16,579 nt of DNA from Oscillospiraceae bacterium (lineage in GTDB: Bacteria > Bacillota > Clostridia > Oscillospirales > Oscillospiraceae), in NCBI GenBank assembly GCA_020025425.1, contig JAHHSD010000042.1:1-16579 (forward strand), written 5' to 3'. Under the pieces are notes generated by a model, which saw only the letters and a program-made list of their open reading frames with translations, did no database searches and was not told the origin of the DNA. A program made the position numbers and the translations under genes. This document shows, piece after piece, positions 6,576-14,192 of the stretch; within the stretch, counting starts at the first letter, position 1, and the number at the start of each line of letters is the position of its first letter.

Positions 6576-6604
6576 ATTCTACGATATCGTCAGTGAGAAC
6601 ACAA
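6576..6604 (-). promoter_or_regulatory. Promoter of the XRE regulator gene
   Basis: Minus strand TTGTGT (6604-6599), exactly 17 bases, TAGAAT (6581-6576). The predicted start of transcription gives a leader of about 20 bases to ATG 6547. Confidence 0.7.
6581..6590. promoter_or_regulatory. Palindromic operator candidate ACGATATCGT
   Basis: Perfect 10-bp palindrome inside the -35/-10 spacer, touching the -10 box of the XRE gene. The position would block RNA polymerase, so autorepression by the XRE protein is likely (inference). Confidence 0.5.
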
Positions 6605-6661
6605 CCATCTGTACCGGGAATCTCTCTCGGAATGCGAGAATCGGGGAAAATCCACCCAAAA

Positions 6662-8632
<1,971 letters not shown>

Positions 8633-8667
8633 AAAGAGTTCCTCCTAACACCTTGTCCTCCGGTAGG

Positions 8668-8681
8668 AAAACAAATGTTCT
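8668..8681. promoter_or_regulatory. LexA/DinR (SOS) box upstream of uvrB
   Basis: Minus strand A-GAAC-ATTT-GTTT-T, compared with the Firmicute consensus CGAAC-N4-GTTYG. Core half-sites match (GAAC, GTTT); the outer bases differ. I could not place a clear -35/-10 pair around it. The location before a classic SOS gene supports the call. Confidence 0.6.
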
Positions 8682-8696
8682 GTGGCAGGTTTTTGA

Positions 8697-8728
8697 TACC
8701 CCACCCCGGGAAGGGCCGGGGTGGGGTA
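8697..8728 (-). terminator. GC-rich hairpin after radC, no U-tract
   Basis: Perfect 13-bp stem (TACCCCACCCCGG with CCGGGGTGGGGTA, 6-base loop) 6 bases after the radC stop. In the leftward direction it is followed by ATCAAAAACC, not a U-run. It may slow polymerase, stabilise the radC mRNA end or act as a factor-dependent stop; it is not a standard intrinsic terminator. Confidence 0.4.
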
Positions 8729-8734
8729 CTTGCG

Positions 8735-9418
8735 TTACAGCATCTCAATATAGCGCTGGCTCTCCTTCATGGACACCATGTCGCCGTCCACGAAAATCAA
8801 ATGGTCCACCAGCTCCACACCTACGCCCATCAGGGCGGTCTGGATGACCATGGTGGTGTCCAGATCCTCCCGGGAGGGCAGGGCAATGTTGCTGATATGG
8901 TTGTGGGCCAGGTAGATCCGGGCGGCCCGCAGGGCCAGCGCCTCCTCCGCAATGCGGCGGATGTTCACCGAGGTGGCGTCGATACAGCCCTCGGACAGCT
9001 TGCGCACACCCAGGATCTGGTTTTTGCCGTCCAGGCACAGCACATAGGACATCTCATTGGTAGCCCCGAAGAAATAGGGCGCCAGCACGGCGTATGCGTC
9101 CTCCGCGGTGTGGATCACGGAGCGCACCTCGCTGCGGCTGTTCAGATACCGGCCGCACAGGGCGGGAATCAGCTTGAGCAGGGTGGCGGTGTGATCGCTG
9201 ACCCCCTTCACCCGGCACAGCTCATCCCGGGAGGCGTCCAGCACACCGGCCAGGGAGCCGAACTGCTCCATCAGCTCGTGGGACAGGCCGTTCACATCCC
9301 CCTGGGGCAGGGCGTAAAAGAGCAGCAGCTCCAGCACGCGGTGCTCCGGCCAGCCCGCCAGCCCCCGGGTCAGAAATTCAGTTTTTACCCGCTGACGGTG
9401 TCCGCTGTGGTCGGCCAT
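8735..9418 (-). CDS. radC: RadC-family JAB/MPN-domain protein
   Basis: 227 residues, usual length. An N-terminal helix-hairpin-helix-like region (about 40-90, with LCRVKGVSDHTATLLK) precedes the RadC/JAMM domain (about 103-227). The metal-site pattern H-x-H-x7-S-x2-D is intact: AHNHISNIALPSRED gives His172, His174, Ser182 and Asp185, and a Glu lies at about 122. The loop differs from the common HNHPSGDP: Pro and Gly are replaced (HNHISNIA). The biochemical role of RadC proteins is not settled; the old repair assignment is doubtful and the fold suggests a metalloprotease-like or DNA-related function. GAGGAG precedes ATG 9418. It lies between pyrE and uvrB, all leftward, but a hairpin and a LexA box separate it from uvrB. 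Confidence 0.9.
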   Translation of the reverse strand: MADHSGHRQRVKTEFLTRGLAGWPEHRVLELLLFYALPQGDVNGLSHELMEQFGSLAGVLDASRDELCRVKGVSDHTATLLKLIPALCGRYLNSRSEVRSVIHTAEDAYAVLAPYFFGATNEMSYVLCLDGKNQILGVRKLSEGCIDATSVNIRRIAEEALALRAARIYLAHNHISNIALPSREDLDTTMVIQTALMGVGVELVDHLIFVDGDMVSMKESQRYIEML

Positions 9419-9458
9419 GGAGTTCTCCTCGCTTTTTCTGTCTGTTCTAAATCCGGGC

Positions 9459-9474
9459 TTTTCCTGCAGGAAAA
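9459..9474. promoter_or_regulatory. Perfect 16-bp palindrome upstream of radC
   Basis: TTTTCCTGCAGGAAAA, exactly self-complementary with no loop, 41 bases before the radC start and about 55 bases after the pyrE stop. It could be an operator; no matching regulator is identified. Confidence 0.45.
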
Positions 9475-9529
9475 TGGACCAGTCCCCCCTGAGTTCCCCC
9501 TGCTCGACCAGAGGGACGGGAGTTTTCTA

Positions 9530-10204
9530 TCAGGCCTTCGCGCCGTAGGTGGCCAGATAGGCCTCCATCTTAGCCTTCATATCGTCGTCGATATAGACCT
9601 TGCCGTCCACGGGGTGATTGTGCAGGAAGTCGATGACCTCCCGGACGGTGACGATGGGGAACACCTGGATTCCATAGTCCTGGCGCAGCTCGTCCAGGGT
9701 GGAGCAGTCCCGGGTCCCCCGCTCCATGCGGTCCACAGAGACAAACAGGGCCTTCATCTCCACGTCGGCCACGTGCTTGAACAGCTCGATGGACTCACGC
9801 ACGGCGGTGCCGGCGGTGACCACGTCCTCGATGATGGCCACCTTGTCGCCGTCCTGGGGCTTGTAGCCCACCATGGAGCCGCCCTCGCCGTGGTCCTTGG
9901 CCTCCTTGCGGTTGAAGCAGTAGGGCAGATCCCGGTCATAGGTGCGGTACAGGCTGGCGGCGGCGGAGACAGCCAGAGGGATGCCTTTGTAGGCGGGGCC
10001 AAAGAGGCAGTCGATGCCCTCGGGCAGGTTCTCCTGGATGCAGGCGGCGTAGTAGTCGCCCAGCTTGGCGGCCTGGGCGCCGGTCTTGTAGTTGCCGGTG
10101 TTGACGAAATAGGGGGTCTTGCGGCCGGACTTGGTGGTGAAGTCACCAAAAGTCAGCACACCGGAGCGCACCATAAAGGTGATAAATTCTTCTTTATAGG
10201 TCAT
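9530..10204 (-). CDS. pyrE: Orotate phosphoribosyltransferase
   Basis: 224 residues. It converts orotate and PRPP to orotidine 5'-phosphate, the fifth step of de novo pyrimidine synthesis, as a cytoplasmic homodimer. Seen: TKSGRKTPYFVNTG near the N-terminus (24-37, orotate and PRPP contact), the flexible catalytic loop RKEAKDHGEGG (99-109) and the PRPP-binding motif VAIIEDVVTAGTA (122-134). The start is ATG 10204 with AGAAGGA about 8 bases upstream. The open frame runs further upstream but crosses the promoter and is not coding. The gene stands alone here, without pyrF or pyrD next to it. It has its own strong promoter and a leader hairpin that covers the ribosome site. Confidence 0.95.
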   Translation of the reverse strand: MTYKEEFITFMVRSGVLTFGDFTTKSGRKTPYFVNTGNYKTGAQAAKLGDYYAACIQENLPEGIDCLFGPAYKGIPLAVSAAASLYRTYDRDLPYCFNRKEAKDHGEGGSMVGYKPQDGDKVAIIEDVVTAGTAVRESIELFKHVADVEMKALFVSVDRMERGTRDCSTLDELRQDYGIQVFPIVTVREVIDFLHNHPVDGKVYIDDDMKAKMEAYLATYGAKA

Positions 10205-10208
10205 GGGA

Positions 10209-10232
10209 AAATCCTTCTTTCTCACTGGATTT
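10209..10232 (-). promoter_or_regulatory. pyrE leader hairpin over the ribosome site, partial PyrR-box-like sequence
   Basis: On the minus strand AAATCC (10232-10227) pairs with GGATTT (10214-10209), 6 bp, across a 12-base loop AGTGAGAAAGAA. The right arm overlaps the ribosome site. The sequence AATCCAGTGAG matches the first 11 positions of the PyrR-binding consensus ARUCCNGNGAGGYU, but the last GYU is not matched. Control of translation by UMP via PyrR is possible (inference). Confidence 0.4.
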
Positions 10233-10279
10233 CGTCCTCTTCCTCCCGTTTTTGGGAAATGAGGCAGTTTTGTCGTGAT

Positions 10280-10308
10280 ATTATACCATTTTTCCCGCTC
10301 CGATACAA
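10280..10308 (-). promoter_or_regulatory. pyrE promoter
   Basis: Minus strand TTGTAT (10308-10303), 17 bases, perfect TATAAT (10285-10280). The leader is about 68 bases. It is divergent from the sensor kinase promoter. Confidence 0.8.
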
Positions 10309-10358
10309 GCTGACCGACCGATTTTCCCTTCTCTTTTCCATCTGTATGCTTCTTTAAC

Positions 10359-10387
10359 TTTACGCTCTTTTTTCTCTCTGCTATAAT
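10359..10387 (+). promoter_or_regulatory. Promoter of the two-component operon
   Basis: TTTACG (10359-10364), 17 bases, perfect TATAAT (10382-10387), also with an extended -10 (TGC before TATAAT). The leader is about 50 bases. Confidence 0.75.
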
Positions 10388-10443
10388 AGAAGCTGTATTA
10401 TGATCCATCCGCCCGCATCCGGACGGAAGAAAGGGAGGGCGAA

Positions 10444-11592
10444 ATGAACCTCTGGCATCGCTGCATGGAGCTGTGGAACAGGATTCCCTGGCTCCCCCGT
10501 GATCTGTGCGCCACCGTGGTCCTGCTCTGGACCGCCTACTACACCAGCGGGAAGCTGCTGGTACACACCGGTGTGGAAAACAACTCCGCACTGGTCTTTG
10601 TGCTGGCCGTCACCATTATTTCCGTCATCACCACCGGCTACCTCTTCGGCGTGGCCGCCTCGATCATCGGCGGACTGTGCATCAACTACTATTTCATGTA
10701 CCCCTACGCCGCATTTGATCTGAGCTACGCCGGCTATCCGGTGGCCCTGCTGAGCATGGTGACCATCTCCATCATCGTGTGCGCCCTCACCTCCCGGGTC
10801 AAGCTGATGGCGCTGGAGGCCGTCAAGCGGGAGCAGAGCACCAAGGCCCTGTATGAGGCCAACCAGCGTCTAAACGAGGAGAACGCCGCCATTCAGCTGG
10901 AGGCCGCCCGGGAGACCATCCGGGGCAACATCCTGCGCTCGGTGTCCCACGACCTGCGCACTCCCCTCACCGCCATCTCCGGGGCCGCCTCGGTGCTCAT
11001 ATCCAGCGAGGAGATGCAGTCGGAGAAAACGCTCTCCCTCCTCTCTGACATCAAAAACGACGCGGACTCCCTGATCACTATGGTGGAGAACCTGCTGTCC
11101 ATCACCCGCATCCAGGACAGCAGTGTCCCCCTGAAAAAGCGGGATGAGCTGCTGGAGGAGGTGGCCGGGGACGCGGTGCTCGCCATCCGCCGCCGCTTTC
11201 CTACCACCCGGATCGAGATGGAGCTGTCCGAGGACATCATGTTTGTCCCTATGGACCCCTTGCTCATCAAGCAGGTGCTGGTCAACCTGCTGGAAAACTC
11301 CATCCGCCACTCCGGCAGCTCCCAGCCCGTCCTGCTGCGCCTGTACCGGGAGGAGGACCAGGCTGTGGTGGAGGTACGGGATCACGGCTGCGGCCTCTCC
11401 CCCGAGGTTCTGGAGCTGATCCAGTCGGGCCGCCAGATTCCCCGGGACATGCCGGGAGACTCCTCCCGAGGCATGGGGATCGGCCTGTCCGTCTGCCAGA
11501 GCATCATCAAGGCCCACGACGGCCAGTTCGCCGCACAAAATAGTTCGGAGGGCGGGGCGCTGTTTCGCTTCAGCCTTCCTTTGGAGGAATAG
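10444..11592 (+). CDS. KdpD-like sensor histidine kinase lacking the N-terminal KdpD domains
   Basis: 382 residues. Four membrane helices at about 20-38, 48-66, 68-86 and 98-115 form a DUF4118-type domain as in KdpD. A coiled linker (about 120-160) leads to HisKA with His169 in SVSHDLRTPLT and HATPase_c with N-box LLENSIRH (282-289), G1 DHGCG (313-317) and G2 GMGIGLSV (343-350). The cytoplasmic KdpD and universal-stress-like input domains of full KdpD (about 900 residues) are missing. It should autophosphorylate and pass phosphate to the response regulator encoded 3 bases downstream. KdpFABC potassium-pump genes are not in the window, so the target is unknown; potassium or turgor sensing is only inferred from family. 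AAGGGAGG precedes ATG 10444. Confidence 0.87.
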   Translation: MNLWHRCMELWNRIPWLPRDLCATVVLLWTAYYTSGKLLVHTGVENNSALVFVLAVTIISVITTGYLFGVAASIIGGLCINYYFMYPYAAFDLSYAGYPVALLSMVTISIIVCALTSRVKLMALEAVKREQSTKALYEANQRLNEENAAIQLEAARETIRGNILRSVSHDLRTPLTAISGAASVLISSEEMQSEKTLSLLSDIKNDADSLITMVENLLSITRIQDSSVPLKKRDELLEEVAGDAVLAIRRRFPTTRIEMELSEDIMFVPMDPLLIKQVLVNLLENSIRHSGSSQPVLLRLYREEDQAVVEVRDHGCGLSPEVLELIQSGRQIPRDMPGDSSRGMGIGLSVCQSIIKAHDGQFAAQNSSEGGALFRFSLPLEE

Positions 11593-11595
11593 ATC

Positions 11596-12300
11596 ATGGG
11601 TGACAAACGAACCATCCTGCTCATTGAGGATGAGCGGACCATCAGCAATTTTATCTGCCGCGCGCTGGCTGCCAACGACTACAAGGCCGTGGCGGCCTCC
11701 ACCGGCAAGGAGGGCCTGAGCCTGTTTTTCTCCCACCAGCCCAGTCTGGTGCTGCTGGACCTGGGCCTGCCCGATATGGACGGCCTGGAGGTGCTCAGCC
11801 AGCTCAACGGACTGCCCAACGAGACCCCGGTCATCATCATCTCCGCCCGGGACCGGGAGAGCGAGAAGGTGAAGGCCCTGGACATGGGGGCGGCCGACTA
11901 TGTGGTCAAGCCCTTCGGCGTGCCTGAGCTGCTGGCCCGCATCCGCTCCACCCTGCGCTGGACCGACCGGCTCCAGGTGACCCAGGGCATGCACCGGGAC
12001 TCCTACCAGATCAAGGACCTGACCGTGGACTCCGCCCGGCACCAGGTCTTTGTCTCCGGCGAGGAGATCCACTTCACCCAGAACGAGTTCAAAATTTTGG
12101 AGCTGCTCTGCGCCCATGCGGGCAAGGTCCTGACCTACGACTTCATTCTGGAGCACGTCTGGGGTCCTTACGGCACCAGCAGCAACCAGATCCTCCGGGT
12201 CAACATGGCCAACATCCGCCGCAAGCTGAAGGAAAATCCCTCCGAGCCCAAGTACATCCTCACCGAGCTTGGCATCGGCTATCGTATGCTGGAGGACTGA
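11596..12300 (+). CDS. OmpR/KdpE-family response regulator
   Basis: 234 residues. Receiver domain (about 5-118) with acidic pocket Glu11-Asp12, phosphoacceptor Asp55 in VLLDLGLPD, Ser83 and Lys105 in VVKPF. Winged-helix output domain (about 138-232) with the transactivation loop and recognition helix SNQILRVNMANIRRKL (196-211) and the terminal GIGYRM hairpin. It closely follows KdpE layout. It is co-transcribed with the kinase: TTGGAGG at the end of the kinase gene serves as ribosome site, 8 bases before ATG 11596. It is expected to bind direct repeats upstream of target promoters after phosphorylation; targets are unknown here. Confidence 0.92.
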   Translation: MGDKRTILLIEDERTISNFICRALAANDYKAVAASTGKEGLSLFFSHQPSLVLLDLGLPDMDGLEVLSQLNGLPNETPVIIISARDRESEKVKALDMGAADYVVKPFGVPELLARIRSTLRWTDRLQVTQGMHRDSYQIKDLTVDSARHQVFVSGEEIHFTQNEFKILELLCAHAGKVLTYDFILEHVWGPYGTSSNQILRVNMANIRRKLKENPSEPKYILTELGIGYRMLED

Positions 12301-12302
12301 GC

Positions 12303-12321
12303 AAACAGGGTTCCTGTTTTT
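12303..12321 (+). terminator. Short terminator after the response regulator
   Basis: AAACAGG-GTT-CCTGTTT followed by TTA, 7-bp stem, directly after the stop codon. Short but correctly placed. Confidence 0.5.
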
Positions 12322-12374
12322 ATGGTTTATTGATGCTGACCTTCCATTTCTTTACACCAGCTTAATACTCCCTC

Positions 12375-12383
12375 TGCTATAAT
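12375..12383 (+). promoter_or_regulatory. Extended -10 promoter with no gene downstream
   Basis: TGC-TATAAT, a perfect extended -10; the -35 region is poor (CACCAG at 17 bases; TTTACA is 21 bases away). It points rightward into a region with no rightward gene before the terminator. Confidence 0.5.
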
Positions 12384-12389
12384 CATGGC

Positions 12390-12488
12390 AGAAGATCCGG
12401 GAGCTCCACCCGGTCCCTTCTCTTCTCTTTTCTTTGCAGCAAACCGGCCGCAGTCTCTCCTCAGACTGCGGCCGGTTTGCTGTTTTCC
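12390..12488 (+). ncRNA. Candidate small RNA of about 100 bases
   Basis: The stretch lies between the extended -10 promoter and the strong terminator; no matching ORF is credible. It contains a first small hairpin CCGGG-AGCTCCA-CCCGG (about 12397-12414), then a pyrimidine-rich unpaired stretch (about 12415-12436), then the terminator stem. This is the layout of many small regulatory RNAs. No family is recognised. It could also be an untranslated tail of the upstream operon. Confidence 0.35.
12437..12488 (+). terminator. Perfect 20-bp terminator hairpin
   Basis: Arms 12437-12456 and 12463-12482 are exact inverse complements (left arm begins CAGCAAACCGG), loop CTCCTC, followed by TTTTCCTT. The U-tract exists only on the plus strand; in the sigF direction an A/G-rich tail follows, so it terminates rightward transcription best. 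Confidence 0.8.
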
Positions 12489-13205
12489 TTATTCCCGCAG
12501 CTGCTCCCGCAGCCGGTCCACCGCCCTGCGCTCCAACCGGGAGATCTGGACCTGGGATACGCCCAGCACCCGGGCGGACGCCGTCTGGGTCATCCCCCGG
12601 TAGTAGCGCAGCAGCAGGACCTGCCGCTCCCGCTCGGGCAGCTCCAGCAGGGCGGACCGCAGGGCCAGGTGCTCCACCACCCGCTCCTCCATGCCGTCCT
12701 CCCCCAGCATCCCCTCCAGCGTCATGCCGCTGTCCCCGGTCTCCGTCTGGAGGGAGGTCACCGACTCGGTGGCCGTCTCGGCGGCGGCAATCTCCTCGGC
12801 GGTGAGGCCGGTCTCCTCCGCCAGCTCGGACAGTCTGGGCTCCCGGCCCAGCTGGGCGGCCAGGCGGGCCTGGACAGCCCGGACCGAGATACCCCGCTCC
12901 TTCAGGCTCCGGCTCACCTTCACTGCCCCGTCGTCCCGCAGGAACCGGCGGATTTCCCCGGCGATCTTGGGTACGGCGTAGGTGGAGAACTGGGTGCCGT
13001 ACTGGGGGTCGAAGCCCCGCACCGCCTTGAGAAAGCCCAGACAGCCCAGCTGATACAGGTCGTCCTGCTCCACCCCCCGGCCGTAATACCGGCGCACCAC
13101 GCTCCAGATCAGGCCGTTGTTCTCCTCCAGCACCTGCTCGCAGGCCGCGTTGTCCCCCTCCCGGGCCGCCTGGAGCAGCTCCGGGGTCGAGACCGCCCCA
13201 CTCAC
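12489..13205 (-). CDS. sigF: Sporulation sigma factor SigF (SpoIIAC)
   Basis: 238 residues, sigma-70 family without region 1. It is the first forespore-specific sigma factor, switched on after septum formation. Region 2 includes DLYQLGCLGFLKAVRGFDP (49-67) and FSTYAVPKIAGEIRRFLRD (73-91). Region 3 starts around KVSRSLKERG, and region 4 carries the HTH GMTQTASARVLGVSQVQISR (204-223). The identity as SigF rather than SigG rests on position after spoIIAA-spoIIAB. The start is GTG 13205, overlapping the spoIIAB stop (GTGA), so translation is coupled; there is no separate ribosome site. No spoVA gene follows in this window. Confidence 0.93.
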   Translation of the reverse strand: MSGAVSTPELLQAAREGDNAACEQVLEENNGLIWSVVRRYYGRGVEQDDLYQLGCLGFLKAVRGFDPQYGTQFSTYAVPKIAGEIRRFLRDDGAVKVSRSLKERGISVRAVQARLAAQLGREPRLSELAEETGLTAEEIAAAETATESVTSLQTETGDSGMTLEGMLGEDGMEERVVEHLALRSALLELPERERQVLLLRYYRGMTQTASARVLGVSQVQISRLERRAVDRLREQLRE

Positions 13206-13642
13206 TGCTGACCCAGCCGCAGGGACACCCTTTTCCGCATGGTCACTGTGGTCCCCTTCCCCGGCTGGGAGCGCACCCGCAGGGTATCCATAAAGCTCTC
13301 CATAATGGTGAAGCCCATCCCGGAGCGCTCCTCGCTGCCGGTGGTGTAGAGGGGCTGGCGGGCCTGCTCCACGTCCGGGATGCCCACCCCCCAGTCCCGG
13401 ATCACGATTTCCAGGGTGTGCTGATCCCGCAGGCGCAGCTTCATCACCACCTTGCCGATGGAGTCCGGGTAGGCGTGTACGATGGCGTTGGTCACCGCCT
13501 CGCTCACCGCCGTCTTGATGTCGTTGATCTCATCCAGTGTGGGGTCCAGCTGGGCGGCGAAGCAGGCCGCCGCTGTCCGGGCGAAGCCCTCGTTGGCCGA
13601 ACGGCTGGGAAATTCCACTGTGGTATAGTTTTCCGCTTTCAT
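13202..13642 (-). CDS. spoIIAB: Anti-sigma F factor / serine kinase SpoIIAB
   Basis: 146 residues, the standard length. SpoIIAB binds and silences SigF and phosphorylates SpoIIAA; it is a GHKL-fold ATPase. Seen: N-box SEAVTNAIVHAYP (47-59, Asn52), DWGVGIPD (83-90) and the ATP-lid/G2 region RSGMGFTIME (106-115). The start is ATG 13642 with GGAGGAGG about 10 bases upstream. A longer frame would add 18 unlikely residues reaching into spoIIAA spacing. Middle gene of the three-gene operon; 46 bases follow spoIIAA, and the stop overlaps the sigF start. Confidence 0.95.
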   Translation of the reverse strand: MKAENYTTVEFPSRSANEGFARTAAACFAAQLDPTLDEINDIKTAVSEAVTNAIVHAYPDSIGKVVMKLRLRDQHTLEIVIRDWGVGIPDVEQARQPLYTTGSEERSGMGFTIMESFMDTLRVRSQPGKGTTVTMRKRVSLRLGQQ

Positions 13643-13688
13643 ATATGTACGTCCTCCTCCGGAAGGGGCACAGGGCCCCTCCCCAGTC

Positions 13689-13994
13689 TCATTCAAAGGG
13701 CATCAGCTTATGCAGCCCGGCCGCCCGGAACACCTTCTCCGCCTGGGCCGGGGCCTGGGACACGATCACCCGTCCCCCCATCTGCCCCATCCGCCGGTAG
13801 GCCCGGATCAGCACGGCGATCCCCGAGCTGTCCGTAAAGCTCAGGCCGCTCAGGTCCAGCACCAGCTCACGGGGCAGGGCCGCCTCGATCTGCCGGTCCA
13901 GCTCGCCCATCACCTGTCTGGCGTGGTGGTGGTCCAGCTCGCCGGTGATCTTGATGGTCAGCTTCCGGTCCGCCTCAATGCAGCTCACAGCCAT
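13689..13994 (-). CDS. spoIIAA: Anti-anti-sigma F factor SpoIIAA
   Basis: 101 residues, STAS domain. In its unphosphorylated form it binds SpoIIAB and frees SigF. Seen: GELDHHHARQVM (18-29) and the phosphorylation loop FTDSSGIAVLI (53-63). Ser56 aligns with the phosphorylated Ser58 of the B. subtilis protein, where the motif is MDSSG. The start is ATG 13994 with AAGGGGGGAGAG just upstream; the longer frame to 14135 crosses the promoter and is rejected. First gene of the operon spoIIAA-spoIIAB-sigF. The phosphatase SpoIIE that activates it is not in the window. Confidence 0.95.
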   Translation of the reverse strand: MAVSCIEADRKLTIKITGELDHHHARQVMGELDRQIEAALPRELVLDLSGLSFTDSSGIAVLIRAYRRMGQMGGRVIVSQAPAQAEKVFRAAGLHKLMPFE

Positions 13995-14028
13995 TTCTCT
14001 CCCCCCTTGTTTTCCGTTGTTTGGCCCA

Positions 14029-14034
14029 ATTATA
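14029..14034 (-). promoter_or_regulatory. Likely -10 box of the spoIIA operon
   Basis: TATAAT on the minus strand, 35 bases before ATG 13994. No TTGACA-like -35 is present. Direct repeats ACAGGCC at 14037-14043 and 14053-14059 (16 bases apart, plus-strand reading) cover the spacer and -35 area and may bind an activator. Confidence 0.45.
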
Positions 14035-14139
14035 GGACAGGCCCCCGGCAAAACAGGCCAAATGCTGTCGTCTGCCGGGAAAAAAGCCCGGCTTACCCGG
14101 AATTTCCTTGCGTCCCCCTCTCCCATGTAGTACACTGGA

Positions 14140-14145
14140 TATAAT
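14140..14145 (+). promoter_or_regulatory. Possible -10 box of the MATE gene
   Basis: Perfect TATAAT, 47 bases before ATG 14193. No recognisable -35 box or extended -10 (TGn) accompanies it, so support is weak. Confidence 0.35.
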
Positions 14146-14192
14146 AATCAGAAAAATGCCCATTCGGCGGCTTTCGATCAGGAGTCCTGCCT

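Noticed and set aside
9484..9522. Possible pyrE terminator
   Set aside because: The best pairing is an 8-bp stem with wobble pairs and a 20-base loop; too weak to call.
10205..10591. N-terminal extension of pyrE
   Set aside because: It crosses the pyrE promoter and the divergent kinase promoter and start; PyrE homology begins at ATG 10204, which has a ribosome site.
12385..12603. Rightward 72-codon frame after the extended -10 box
   Set aside because: It runs through the terminator and into antisense sigF; no ribosome site, and the product is low-complexity.
14074..14092. Hairpin GCCGGG-AAAAAAG-CCCGGC between spoIIAA and the MATE gene
   Set aside because: The T/A run is in the loop, not after the stem, so it is not a terminator on either strand; no other role could be supported.
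14099..14107. AAGGAAATT on the minus strand as a sigma-H -35 box for spoIIA
   Set aside because: No GAAT-type -10 follows at 11-13 bases, and it is more than 100 bases from the start codon.
13995..14135. N-terminal extension of spoIIAA
   Set aside because: It covers the -10 box and ribosome site; the STAS domain begins at ATG 13994.
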